Source of the DNA: Acidimicrobiaceae bacterium
GTDB lineage: Bacteria > Actinomycetota > Acidimicrobiia > Acidimicrobiales > RAAP-2
Assembly (NCBI GenBank): GCA_027306605.1
Contig: DAHUZK010000038.1
Span: forward strand, 1 to 41,122
DNA: 41,122 nt
Direction of reading: 5' to 3'
Shown here: positions 7,396-15,407 of the stretch, one piece after another
Position numbering within the stretch: the first letter of the stretch is position 1
Layout: the number at the start of each line of letters is the position of its first letter
Notes under the pieces: generated by a model
The model's database searches: none
The model's input: only the letters and a program-made list of their open reading frames with translations
Told to the model about the DNA's origin: nothing
Position numbers and translations under genes: made by a program

Positions 7396-10059
7396 ATGAC
7401 CGCCCGTCGTATCGCCATCGTTCCGCACACGCACTGGGACCGCGAATGGTACAAGTCCTACCAGGATTTCCGCCTCGGGCTGGTCGAGCTCGTCGACACG
7501 CTGATCCCGCTGCTCGAAGGCGACGCCAGCTACCCGCATTTCATGCTCGACGGACAGATGGCCGCCGTCGACGACTACCTCGAGGTGCGGCCCGAGGCCG
7601 AGGAGCACCTCCGTGCGCTCGCCGCAGCCGGGCGGGTGAGCGTCGGCCCCTGGTACATCCTGATGGACGAGTTCCTCGCCTCCGGCGAGACCATCGTCCG
7701 CAACCTGCAGATGGGCCTGGTCCGTGGTGCGGCGTTCGGCGGCGTCATGGAGGTGGGCTACCTGCCCGACATGTTCGGCCACATCGCGCAGATGCCCCAG
7801 ATCCTGCGCCTGGCGGGCTTTCGCCACGCGGTGGTATGGCGGGGCGTCCCCTCACAGGTGACGAAGGACGCGTTCGTCTGGGAGGCGCCGGACGGATCGG
7901 CGGTGCGGGCGGAGTACCTCCCGGTCGGGTACGGGAACGGAGCAGCGCTTCCCGACGACGCCAAGGCCCTGGTCCGGCGCACGCAGGACAACGTCGCCGA
8001 GGTGGCCGACTTCCTGACGGGCGACCTGCTCTGCATGAACGGCTCCGATCACCTGATGCCCCAGCCTGACCTGGGTCGGGTCGTGGCCGAGGCGAACGAC
8101 ATGCAGGACGAATTCGTCTTCGAGATCACGTCGCTTCCGCGGTATCTCGCCCGGGGTATCTCGGAGGACCTGACGACCGTGCAGGGCGAGCTCCGCTCGG
8201 GCTTCCGAGCCAACATGCTCATGGGAGTCACCTCCAACCGTGTCGACGTGAAGCGCAACGGCGCGCTGGCCGAACGCGAACTGGAGCGCCGTGCCGAGCC
8301 CCTGACCGCCCTCTTCCGGCCGGCGTCGGAGTACCCCGAACGCCTGCTCGAGCTGGCCTGGCGCGAGATGGTGCGCAACTCGGCACACGATTCCATCTGC
8401 GCCTGCTCCGTTGACGACGTGGTCGACGCGGTGCTCCACCGCTACGCCGAGGCCCGGGCCATCGCGGCCGGTCTCGCCGATCGAGCGGTGAAGGCCTTCG
8501 CCCGATCGCTGGCCCGACCCGGTCCGTCGGTGCTGAACGCCTCGCCCCGGCCACGCACCGGCGTCGTCGAGCTGGTCGTCCCGGCGGACGGGCCGGCGCC
8601 GGACGCCGTCCAGGTCCTCTCGGAGCGCACCGGGCTGCCGGGCTCGATGGTCCTCGACGCCGACACCGTCCGCACCATCCTGGGGATGATCCAGGGGCCG
8701 AAGATCAGCGAGGACGCCTGGATCCACGACGTGCGCGTCGAGGACACCGACGAGGGGTTCGACATCACGATCGCCGTCGGGACCGAGGAGAAGCAGGGGG
8801 TGCCGATCACCGAGGCGAAGCAGGACGTCTACACCCGGCTCGGTGCCCGGCCCGACGCCGTCGTCCGCGTGGCCATGGACCAACCCTCCACGAGGAGGAT
8901 CGTCGCGCGCTCCCCGGAGGTGCCGGGCTACGGGTGGACGCCCTTCGAGCCGGCACCGTTGTCCCACCCCGTCGCATCGGCCGAGGAGGCGTCGACGGTG
9001 ATCCTCGACAACGGGCTGGTGCGCGTCGAGATCGACGCCGAGACAGGCCTCTTCGCACTGAACGGCCTCCGGGGGTACGGACGGCTGGTCGACGACGGAG
9101 ACCTCGGGGATTCGTACAACTACTCGCCGCCGCGCCAGGACTCGGTGGTGGACACGCCGGAGACGGTGTCGGTCCGGATCGAGGAGCGGGGCCCCGTCCG
9201 CGCCCGTGCCCGCATCACCGCCACCTACCTCTGGCCCGACCACGTGGACGGGTCCTCCCAGGCCCGGGTCGGCGAGCACCGGGTCGACGTCGAGACCGAC
9301 GTCGAGCTGCGGGCCGACGAGCCCGTTGTCCGGGTCTCCACCGCGTTCGTGAACCCGAGCGGGGACCACCGCCTGCGTGTGCACCTGCCCCTTCCCGAAC
9401 CGGCGAGCCACTCGGTGGCCGAGAGCGCCTTCACCGTGGTCACGCGCGGGTTGACCGCCGAGGGAAGGGCTGACGAGTTCGGGCTCCCCACGGCTCCCGC
9501 CAACCGCTTCGTGACGGCAGGACGCCTCACCGTCGTGCACGAAGGCGTCTGCGAATACGAGCTGGTCGACGTGGACGCCGAGGGCGACGCGGCCCGGACG
9601 ATCGCCCTCACCGTGCTCCGCGCCACAGGAATGCTGTCGCGGCTCGGCATGGCGTACCGACCGTTCCCCGCCGGCCCGCTGACGCCGGTGGAGGGCCTGC
9701 AGATGCGCGGCAAGAGGGTGGCGCTGCGCTACGCCCTCGCCCTCGACTGCGACGACCCCTACGCCTTGGCCGACGACGTCCTGCTGCCGCTCGAGGTGGC
9801 ATCGAGCCTGGGCGGCGGCACGCGTCCCCCGACGGGCAGCGAGCTGACGGTCCACGGTGCCGAGGTGAGCGCGCTGCACCGCGTCGCCGGCGTGCTCGAG
9901 GCCCGCGTCTTCAATCCCCGGCCGGAGCCCACGACGGTGTCCTTCCCCGGCCGCTCGGGCTGGCTGGTCGACCTGCGGGGCTATCCGTTGGAGCCCTTCG
10001 AGGACTCCTTCGCGCTACGACCCTTCGGCATCGCCACGGCCCGATTGCACGGCGGCTGA
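7396..10059 (+). CDS. Glycoside hydrolase family 38 alpha-mannosidase (MngB-like)
   Basis: This is an 887-residue GH38 enzyme. The zinc site is seen in HTHWDREWY (H11, H13, D15) and NSAHDSIC (H331), and the nucleophile Asp in YLPDMFGHIAQMPQI (D125). The catalytic half is followed by a three-helix segment and the long beta-sandwich region usual in the family. The HWDREWY start and size resemble MngB, which cleaves 2-O-mannosylglycerate or its phosphate, but GH38 also includes general alpha-mannosidases, so the substrate is open. The protein has no signal peptide and should be cytoplasmic. No sugar transporter adjoins it. Its 3' end overlaps the convergent cyclase gene by 45 bp. Confidence 0.93.
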   Translation: MTARRIAIVPHTHWDREWYKSYQDFRLGLVELVDTLIPLLEGDASYPHFMLDGQMAAVDDYLEVRPEAEEHLRALAAAGRVSVGPWYILMDEFLASGETIVRNLQMGLVRGAAFGGVMEVGYLPDMFGHIAQMPQILRLAGFRHAVVWRGVPSQVTKDAFVWEAPDGSAVRAEYLPVGYGNGAALPDDAKALVRRTQDNVAEVADFLTGDLLCMNGSDHLMPQPDLGRVVAEANDMQDEFVFEITSLPRYLARGISEDLTTVQGELRSGFRANMLMGVTSNRVDVKRNGALAERELERRAEPLTALFRPASEYPERLLELAWREMVRNSAHDSICACSVDDVVDAVLHRYAEARAIAAGLADRAVKAFARSLARPGPSVLNASPRPRTGVVELVVPADGPAPDAVQVLSERTGLPGSMVLDADTVRTILGMIQGPKISEDAWIHDVRVEDTDEGFDITIAVGTEEKQGVPITEAKQDVYTRLGARPDAVVRVAMDQPSTRRIVARSPEVPGYGWTPFEPAPLSHPVASAEEASTVILDNGLVRVEIDAETGLFALNGLRGYGRLVDDGDLGDSYNYSPPRQDSVVDTPETVSVRIEERGPVRARARITATYLWPDHVDGSSQARVGEHRVDVETDVELRADEPVVRVSTAFVNPSGDHRLRVHLPLPEPASHSVAESAFTVVTRGLTAEGRADEFGLPTAPANRFVTAGRLTVVHEGVCEYELVDVDAEGDAARTIALTVLRATGMLSRLGMAYRPFPAGPLTPVEGLQMRGKRVALRYALALDCDDPYALADDVLLPLEVASSLGGGTRPPTGSELTVHGAEVSALHRVAGVLEARVFNPRPEPTTVSFPGRSGWLVDLRGYPLEPFEDSFALRPFGIATARLHGG

Positions 10060-11310
10060 ACCAGCGTCGCGGTTCGCGGTGAGCAGACGCTCACCGACCC
10101 CCCGCAGCTCCTCGAGATCCCGCAGCACCTCGGACAGACGCTCCCAGCGCACGTTGCGTCGGCGGTCCGCCGCCGCACCGGTACCGCTGGCCTCCTTGCC
10201 CGGGCGGGCCAACCACCACAGCTGGACCCGGCCCAGGTCCTTGAGCAGACGCGGGCGGAGCGCCTGTGCCGAGAACTCGTCCGGCGTCTCCTCGAGCAAC
10301 GCGCTGTGGAACTCGTCGGAGACGAGGACGGTGCCCGGATTCCCGATGTTCACGATCCGATGGGCGAGGTTGACGGTCGGTCCGAAGTAGTCCCCGTCGC
10401 GCAGAAGGACGGGTCCACAGGCCAAGCCCACCCGGACGTCGGAAAGCAGATCGTCGTCGGCGTAGGCGTCCGCCAGGTCGAGGCCGATGCGGGCGGCATC
10501 GGCCACGCTGTCGACCACGAACATGACCTCGTCGCCGATCATCTTCACGACCCTTCCCCGCGTGCTGGTCACGATGTCGTGCGAGATGTCCTCGAAGCGG
10601 CGGACCACGGCAGCCAGCTCCTCGTCGCTCAGGTGCTGGCTCAGCAGCGTGAACCCGACCATGTCGGCGAAACCGACCGCGAGCACCGGGCTCTGGCCCG
10701 GCGCCAGGCCGTGACTGCGCAGCATCATGCTGCGCTGGATACCGGCCGCCACCTGACGTCGCCAGACGAACTCGAGCAGCTTGGCCATGGCCGGGATGGT
10801 GACGTCGGCGATCCCCGCGAAGGCCTCGGCCGAGAAGACCGGGTCGACCTCGGCGCTGACCATGTCTCCGGGCACGAGCTCCGCTTCGGCGATCCGCGCC
10901 ATGGACGAGCCGATGACCCGCGCCATCTGCACGGCGGTCTCGACGTCGGCCGCGCCGAGCGCCTGCAACCCCTGGAAGATCCGTACCGCTTCGAGATCGA
11001 GGTCGGTGAACGCCGGCTCCTCGTCGTCGACGCCGGGGAACCCGAGGGCGCGCCAGAAGCGCTCGAGCTTGTCGAGGCTGACCCCGGTCAACTCCGACAC
11101 CTCGATCCGGTTGTAACGCCGTCGCGACGGGACGAGCATCCGGTCCGCCACGAACAGGTCGATGACGCCGTCGGCCACGGCCCGGTCGATCTCCTCCTCC
11201 GTGGCGCCGTGCATCAGGAGAATCTCCTTGACATGGGCCAACGCCGCATCCCGCCGCATGTCGTCGTTGCCGTCGGGCAACAGGTCGTAACTGTGGAACA
11301 GCCCGCTCAT
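10015..11310 (-). CDS. Class III adenylate cyclase with N-terminal regulatory domain (Rv1264-like)
   Basis: This 431-residue soluble cyclase has an N-terminal alpha-helical regulatory region (about 1-200) of the adenylate-cyclase regulatory type and a C-terminal catalytic domain. Metal-binding aspartates are D216 (GFADMVGFT) and D260 (KMIGDEV). K256 and D307 (DYFGPTVN) would select adenine, and N314 and R318 would stabilise the transition state. The spacing matches the catalytic set of M. tuberculosis Rv1264, whose N-terminal domain senses pH, so an active cAMP-forming enzyme is expected. The ATG at 11310 overlaps the gpsA stop (ATGA), indicating translational coupling. A longer reading frame upstream is antisense-like and inside gpsA. 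Confidence 0.92.
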   Translation of the reverse strand: MSGLFHSYDLLPDGNDDMRRDAALAHVKEILLMHGATEEEIDRAVADGVIDLFVADRMLVPSRRRYNRIEVSELTGVSLDKLERFWRALGFPGVDDEEPAFTDLDLEAVRIFQGLQALGAADVETAVQMARVIGSSMARIAEAELVPGDMVSAEVDPVFSAEAFAGIADVTIPAMAKLLEFVWRRQVAAGIQRSMMLRSHGLAPGQSPVLAVGFADMVGFTLLSQHLSDEELAAVVRRFEDISHDIVTSTRGRVVKMIGDEVMFVVDSVADAARIGLDLADAYADDDLLSDVRVGLACGPVLLRDGDYFGPTVNLAHRIVNIGNPGTVLVSDEFHSALLEETPDEFSAQALRPRLLKDLGRVQLWWLARPGKEASGTGAAADRRRNVRWERLSEVLRDLEELRGVGERLLTANRDAGSAAVQSGRGDAEGS

Positions 11311-12329
11311 GCCGGGAGTCCGCGCAGCAGCTCCTCGTCCCACTCGGGACGGGACGGGCGTTCCATGAGGTTCATCAGCGCCTGCGGCGGCGAGCACCGG
11401 CCCTCCACGATGGCTTGGACCTGCTCGGCGATGGGCATCTCGACACCGTGCGCCCGGGCGAGACCCACCAGGGGGCCGGCGCTCTTCACCCCTTCCGCCA
11501 CCATGTGCATGCCTCCGACGATCTCGTCGAGCGAACGGCCCTCACCGAGGGCGAAGCCGACGGTCCGGTTCCGGCTTTGCGGGCTGGCACAGGTCGCCAC
11601 CAGGTCACCCACGCCGGCGAGGCCGCCGAACGTGAGCACCTTGCCCCCCAGGGCGACACCGAGCCGCCCCAGTTCGGCCAGCCCACGCGTGATCAGGACG
11701 GCCCGGGTGTTGTCCCCCAGGCCCAACCCGTCGCCGATGCCCGCGGCGATGGCCATCACGTTCTTGGTCGAACCGGCGATCTCGCAGCCGATGACGTCGG
11801 TCCCGGTGTAGGTGCGGAACATCCGCGTATGCACGAGCGTCTGGACCCGCTCCGCCAGCTTCTCGTCGGGCATGGCGACGACGCACGCGGCGGGGTGCCC
11901 CTGGGCCACCTCACGTGCCAGGTTGGGCCCGGTCAGCACACCGGCCGGAACGTCGGGCAGCACCTGGCCGACGACCTCCGACATGCGCAGGTTCGTCCCC
12001 ATCTCGATCCCCTTGGCCAGGCTCACGACGGCGTCGATCTCCGAAGCCAGCGGCTTGGCGCCGACGAGGACCTGTCGGAAACCGTGAGACGGCACGGCCA
12101 TGAAGACGATCCGGGCCCCTTCGAGCGCCTCCTCGAGAGACGAGGTGATCACGATCCGGTCCGGGAGGGCGATCCCGGGAAGGTAGCGAGCGTTCTCGCC
12201 CTGCTCCCTCATGGACGATGCGAGCTCGTCGGAGCGTGCCCACAACGACACGGGGTGCGACGCGCCGACGATGGTCGCCATGGCGGTCCCCCAGGACCCG
12301 GCGCCGATCACAGCCACCCGCTCCCTCAT
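11307..12329 (-). CDS. gpsA: Glycerol-3-phosphate dehydrogenase [NAD(P)+]
   Basis: GpsA reduces dihydroxyacetone phosphate to sn-glycerol 3-phosphate, the backbone for phospholipids. The 340-residue protein opens with the dinucleotide-binding motif VIGAGSWGTAMA. It contains the substrate and catalytic region GSTKNVMAIAAGIGDGLGLGDNTRA, with the catalytic lysine in STKN, and the C-terminal helical domain ending in the usual EG...P-type segment. Start ATG 12329 has TAGTCT 6 nt upstream and no Shine-Dalgarno, so it is predicted leaderless. The stop overlaps the cyclase start by 4 bp. Confidence 0.97.
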   Translation of the reverse strand: MRERVAVIGAGSWGTAMATIVGASHPVSLWARSDELASSMREQGENARYLPGIALPDRIVITSSLEEALEGARIVFMAVPSHGFRQVLVGAKPLASEIDAVVSLAKGIEMGTNLRMSEVVGQVLPDVPAGVLTGPNLAREVAQGHPAACVVAMPDEKLAERVQTLVHTRMFRTYTGTDVIGCEIAGSTKNVMAIAAGIGDGLGLGDNTRAVLITRGLAELGRLGVALGGKVLTFGGLAGVGDLVATCASPQSRNRTVGFALGEGRSLDEIVGGMHMVAEGVKSAGPLVGLARAHGVEMPIAEQVQAIVEGRCSPPQALMNLMERPSRPEWDEELLRGLPA

Positions 12330-12335
12330 ACCAAG

Positions 12336-12341
12336 AGACTA
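12336..12341 (-). promoter_or_regulatory. -10 element TAGTCT, leaderless start of gpsA-cyclase operon
   Basis: On the minus strand TAGTCT (12341 to 12336) is followed by CTTGGT and the gpsA ATG at 12329. Confidence 0.6.
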
Positions 12342-12374
12342 CGGCGGACCCACCTCGCTCACGGACGCCGCCCG

Positions 12375-12380
12375 TACACT
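12375..12380 (+). promoter_or_regulatory. -10 element TACACT, leaderless start of cofC
   Basis: TACACT is followed by GGCCGC and the GTG at 12387. It faces the gpsA promoter across a 57-bp divergent gap. Confidence 0.6.
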
Positions 12381-12386
12381 GGCCGC

Positions 12387-13007
12387 GTGTCGAGCGCGAT
12401 CGAAGAGGCGACGCTTCTCGCCGACGTCGAGCTCGGGCCCGAGGTCGTGCTGATCCCGGTGAAGGCGTTCGACCAGGCCAAGCGCCGGTTGGGATCCACA
12501 CTCCCCGAGCCCGAACGCATCAGCCTGGTGCGAGCCATGGCGACGCACGTGGTCGCCGCCTGTGCCCCCCTGCCCGTTGCAGTCGTGTGCGACGACGAGG
12601 ACGTCGCGACCTGGGCGGCCGGCCTGGGAGCGTCCGTGCTCTGGGCCCCCGGGCGCGGCCTGAACGGTGCGGTGGCCGCCGGCGTGCAGCACCTGGCGCG
12701 GGCCGGCGCTCGCTGGGTGACGGTCGCCCACGGGGATCTGCCTCGAGCCCGGGGGCTCGGGACGCTGCCACCCTTCGAGGGCGTCACCCTCGTGCCGGAC
12801 AGGAGAGACGATGGCACCAACGTGCTGCGCCTGCCGAGCCTGCCTGCCGTCGAGCGGTTCCGCTTCGCCTACGGGCCCGGCTCGTTCCGGGCTCACCGCG
12901 CCGAGGCGACACGCCTCGGTCTGGCCGTCCGCATCATCCGCATGCCGGCCCTCGCCTACGACGTCGACTGGCCGGCCGACGTCGACGAGCTGAGCCGGGC
13001 GTCCTGA
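12387..13007 (+). CDS. cofC: 2-phospho-L-lactate / phosphoenolpyruvate guanylyltransferase (F420 biosynthesis)
   Basis: CofC/FbiD condenses 2-phospholactate or, in actinobacteria, phosphoenolpyruvate with GTP to supply the side-chain precursor of coenzyme F420. The 206-residue protein has the family's opening VVLIPVKAFDQAKRRLG, the GRGLNGAVAAG loop, the HGDLP metal site and late DRRDDGTNVLRLP and AYDVDWPADVDEL segments, which match the CofC signature closely. GTG 12387 was chosen because translation becomes CofC-like right there and TACACT lies 6 nt upstream; the frame is open further up but antisense to gpsA. No other F420 gene is in view, so the pathway must be dispersed. Confidence 0.93.
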   Translation: MSSAIEEATLLADVELGPEVVLIPVKAFDQAKRRLGSTLPEPERISLVRAMATHVVAACAPLPVAVVCDDEDVATWAAGLGASVLWAPGRGLNGAVAAGVQHLARAGARWVTVAHGDLPRARGLGTLPPFEGVTLVPDRRDDGTNVLRLPSLPAVERFRFAYGPGSFRAHRAEATRLGLAVRIIRMPALAYDVDWPADVDELSRAS

Positions 13008-13013
13008 CGCGGA

Positions 13014-13037
13014 ACCGGGGGCCCGAAGGCCCCCGGT
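13014..13037. terminator. Bidirectional hairpin between convergent cofC and H1-like gene
   Basis: A perfect 10-bp stem, ACCGGGGGCC at 13014-13023 and GGCCCCCGGT at 13028-13037, encloses a CGAA loop. It sits 7 bp after the cofC stop and 22 bp from the stop of the convergent gene. There is no clear T-run on either side, as is usual in high-GC actinobacteria. Confidence 0.75.
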
Positions 13038-13058
13038 CCTCGGTCGTTCCCGACGGAA

Positions 13059-13526
13059 CTAGCGCTTGCGTGCCCGACGGGCCGGAGCCCGCTTGGTGGC
13101 CCGCTTGGTGGCCCGCTTGGCCGGGGCCCGCTTGGCGGCCCGCTTGGCCGGGGCGCGCTTCTTGGCGGCCCGCTTGGCCGGGGCGCGCTTCTTGGCGGCC
13201 CGCTTGGCCGGGGCGCGCTTCTTGGCGGCCCGCTTGGCCGGGGCGCGCTTCTTGGCGGCCCGCTTGGCCGGAGCCCGCTTCTTGGCAGCCTTGCGAGCCG
13301 GAGCCCGCTTCTTGGCGGCCCGCTTGGCCGGAGCCCGCTTCTTGGCAGCCTTGCGAGCCGGAGCCCGCTTGGTGGCCTTTCTGGCGGACGTCCGCTTCGC
13401 TGCCTTGCGAGCCGGAGCCCGCTTGACGGCCTTTCTGGCCGGCGCGCGCTTGACTGCCTTCTTGGCCGGAGCCCGCTTCTTCGCGGCCTTCCTGGCCGGG
13501 GCCCTTCTCTTCGCGGCTACTGCCAC
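13059..13526 (-). CDS. Histone H1-like Lys/Ala/Pro/Arg repeat protein
   Basis: This 155-residue protein is built almost wholly from repeats of the type AAKKRAPAKR, RAPARKA and AAKRAPAKR. It is extremely basic, with no acidic residues in the repeat body and no globular part. Such tails occur in histone H1-like proteins and in the C-terminal arms of mycobacterial and streptomycete HU (HupB/HupS), where they bind and compact DNA; here the tail stands alone. Start GTG 13526 has GGGAGG 7 nt upstream. The opposite strand also has an open frame, but it gives hydrophobic LARLAGARF repeats without a ribosome site. It is convergent with cofC and separated by 487 bp from the coupling-protein gene. Confidence 0.85.
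   Translation of the reverse strand: MAVAAKRRAPARKAAKKRAPAKKAVKRAPARKAVKRAPARKAAKRTSARKATKRAPARKAAKKRAPAKRAAKKRAPARKAAKKRAPAKRAAKKRAPAKRAAKKRAPAKRAAKKRAPAKRAAKKRAPAKRAAKRAPAKRATKRATKRAPARRARKR
13141..13260. repeat. Four perfect 30-bp tandem repeats inside the H1-like gene
   Basis: Four identical 30-bp units lie head to tail at 13141, 13171, 13201 and 13231, each coding for ten residues of the AAKKRAPAKR type. They are flanked by a degenerate pair of 60-bp units at 13261-13320 and 13321-13380 that agree over their first 50 bases. Perfect identity at DNA level implies recent duplication or ongoing homogenisation, and the unit number is likely to vary between strains. Confidence 0.95.
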
Positions 13527-14013
13527 AGGTGCACCTCCCTAGGAGCATGGTCACTGAATAGAGGTGAAGCCTGCGCCACGCCAAGGTCCGACCCTCGTCG
13601 TGCGCACTGCCGCACCGGTTTCACTTTCATGTGGGACGAAAGACGCATCACGCCTTCCGACCCCGATTCCCCTCGCGCAAGCTCGGAATCGACACGACGC
13701 AACACGGCACAGGACGCGGCGAAGCGAACCGACAACACTCGCTTTGCGCGCCACACGCCATCGTGTCGCAGCACATGTCAACCCTCCCTCCACACTTGGG
13801 TAGACACATTCTTCTGTTGTGAACACGCTCAGGTCAAGCATTCTTTGTTCGCGCCGTCATTTTGCGATCGCCGTTGTCCTTTGATTCACGTCGCGCGCGC
13901 CGGAAAATCGACGACGGCGCAGCGCTTGCGCACGTTCATCCGCGTGTGGTTGTCGCCGCATTGGTCGATATGTCCCATGGATTTCTCTGTTCCCCAACGC
14001 AAACATCGAATGC
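13527..14013. other. 487-bp intergenic region between divergent H1-like and coupling-protein genes
   Basis: This is the longest gene-free stretch of the window and its base composition is visibly less GC-rich than its surroundings. It holds the ribosome site of the H1-like gene at its left end and must hold promoters for both divergent genes, though no clear -35/-10 pair stands out. Inverted repeats include AAGCGA/TCGCTT at 13722-13744 (11-nt loop), CGACACGA at 13690-13697 with TCGTGTCG at 13761-13768, and GCGCAAGC at 13675-13682 with GCTTGCGC at 13924-13931. Short frames here look non-coding. Given the nearby relaxase it is a candidate transfer origin, which is only inference. Confidence 0.6.
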
Positions 14014-15405
14014 ATGGAACGCGGCGATGACACACAAGTCGACGGCATCGATTCGAGCAGCGCGTTGCGCGAGGTCCACCGTTTGGCTCGTCACAGCATC
14101 TATGTTGGGAACGGAAGAAGCGGGTGGAAGTGGTCCGGCGCGCAGAGTTCGACGCTGGTGCTCGGGCCGCCGCGCTCCGGGAAGACATCTTCCCTGGTCA
14201 TACCCAATATTTTGCTGTCGGACGGGCCGGTGGTCTCGACCTCGACCAAGCCCGATGTCATGGAGTCGACCGCACCGGCGCGCAGTCGTGACGGATGGAC
14301 GTTCCTCTACGACCCGAGTGGCGAAGTGGCGTGCCCGCGTCACGTCGAGCGCGTCGGGTGGTCACCGTTGACCACCGCATCCGACTGGGACGCCGCGGTC
14401 GTCACTGCCGACGCGATGGTCGCTGCGAGCCGGATGAGTAGCGCTCGCGTCGGTGAGCACCACTGGACCGAACGGGCCGGAGCGTTACTCTCGACCCTCC
14501 TCCATGCGGCGGCTCTCGAGGACGTGCCCATGCGGGACGTCCTCAGGTGGATCGATCGCCACAACGGGGCCGACCCGCTCGAAATTCTCGCGACGAAGGC
14601 AGATCGCGAGGCGCCGGCCGCCGATCTGCTCGCCGGGATCGTGGCGACCGATTCTCGTGAGCAGTCAGGCATCTGGTCGACGGCATCGGGAGTGCTCGCC
14701 GCCTACCGAACAGGAGGTGCCGCCGCCTCGACGAGCGCCCCGCCACTCGACTTCGCGGCATTCTGCGACGGTCCCAACACCCTCTACGTGTGCTCGACCG
14801 GTCGTCGGCAGAGGCAATTCGCCCCGCTCGTCGTCTCGGTGATCGGAGACGTCCGCGATGCGGCCTACGCGCGGGCACACGAGGGCCGCACCGGTCCGCC
14901 CACCCTGCTCGCCCTCGACGAGGTGGCGAACATCGCTCCCATTCCGGACCTGCCGGCCATGGTCAGCGAGGGCGCGGGCCAGGGGCTTCTCGTCCTCGCC
15001 TGCCTGCAGGACCTCTCGCAGGCCCGGGCCCGCTGGGGCACGGCCGCCGACGGATTCGTCTCGCTCTTCGGCACCACGGTGGTGCTACGGGGCATCGCCG
15101 ACACGCGGACGCTGCGCGACCTGAGTGCCCTGGCCGGTGAACATGACGTGGCGACGACCACCCTCAGCCGGTCCGTCGGACGGTGGGGTCGCATACGACC
15201 CACCGCCTCGGTGGGTCGAGCCCGCGAGTCCCGGCTACCCGTCGACGCCATCGCCCGCGGCGCCCCCGGCCGCGCGCTGGTCCTCGGTCCGGACAAGGAG
15301 ATCGCAGAGGTCGCGCTCACACCGGCCCACGCGACGTCCCCGTGGAAGGAGATGCTGCCGTCGCAGCGCGACCGTGCCCGACCCCCGATGGGCCGCGGGC
15401 GATAG
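14014..15405 (+). CDS. VirD4/TraG-family type IV coupling ATPase, lacking membrane domain
   Basis: In conjugation, coupling proteins are hexameric ATPases that hand relaxase-bound DNA to the secretion channel. This 463-residue protein shows Walker A LGPPRSGKTSS (residues 50-60), the typical SxxKPDV stretch after the first strand (STSTKPDVMEST), LYDPSGE, the TERAGALLSTLLHAAA helix, Walker B TLLALDEVANIAPI (about 297-310) and the glutamine motif region LACLQDLSQARARWG. It lacks the N-terminal transmembrane helices of VirD4 and resembles the shorter soluble forms. ATG 14014 is the first good start in frame; no ribosome site or TANNNT is seen close to it. Its stop lies 2 bp from the stop of the relaxase gene on the other strand. 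Confidence 0.88.
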   Translation: MERGDDTQVDGIDSSSALREVHRLARHSIYVGNGRSGWKWSGAQSSTLVLGPPRSGKTSSLVIPNILLSDGPVVSTSTKPDVMESTAPARSRDGWTFLYDPSGEVACPRHVERVGWSPLTTASDWDAAVVTADAMVAASRMSSARVGEHHWTERAGALLSTLLHAAALEDVPMRDVLRWIDRHNGADPLEILATKADREAPAADLLAGIVATDSREQSGIWSTASGVLAAYRTGGAAASTSAPPLDFAAFCDGPNTLYVCSTGRRQRQFAPLVVSVIGDVRDAAYARAHEGRTGPPTLLALDEVANIAPIPDLPAMVSEGAGQGLLVLACLQDLSQARARWGTAADGFVSLFGTTVVLRGIADTRTLRDLSALAGEHDVATTTLSRSVGRWGRIRPTASVGRARESRLPVDAIARGAPGRALVLGPDKEIAEVALTPAHATSPWKEMLPSQRDRARPPMGRGR

Positions 15406-15407
15406 CG

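Noticed and set aside
7852..9879. 675-codon minus-strand frame inside the mannosidase gene
   Set aside because: Antisense shadow of GH38, with no domain-like sequence and no start signals.
13141..13260. Regular 30-bp repeats as a CRISPR array
   Set aside because: The units are contiguous without unique spacers, stay in frame with the protein, and no cas gene is near.
13066..13542. 158-codon plus-strand frame with LARLAGARF repeats, antisense to the H1-like gene
   Set aside because: It mirrors the basic repeats of the minus-strand gene, which has a good ribosome site (GGGAGG) and a recognised composition; the plus frame has none.
13726..13974. Partial PafBC-type (RecA-NDp) promoter motifs: TTGTCGGTTC on the minus strand at 13735-13726 and TTGTCGCCGC on the plus strand at 13950
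   Set aside because: The first lacks a TANNNT at the right distance; the second has several mismatches and a poor TATGTC at 9 nt. Suggestive beside a pafBC gene, but below what I would call a site.
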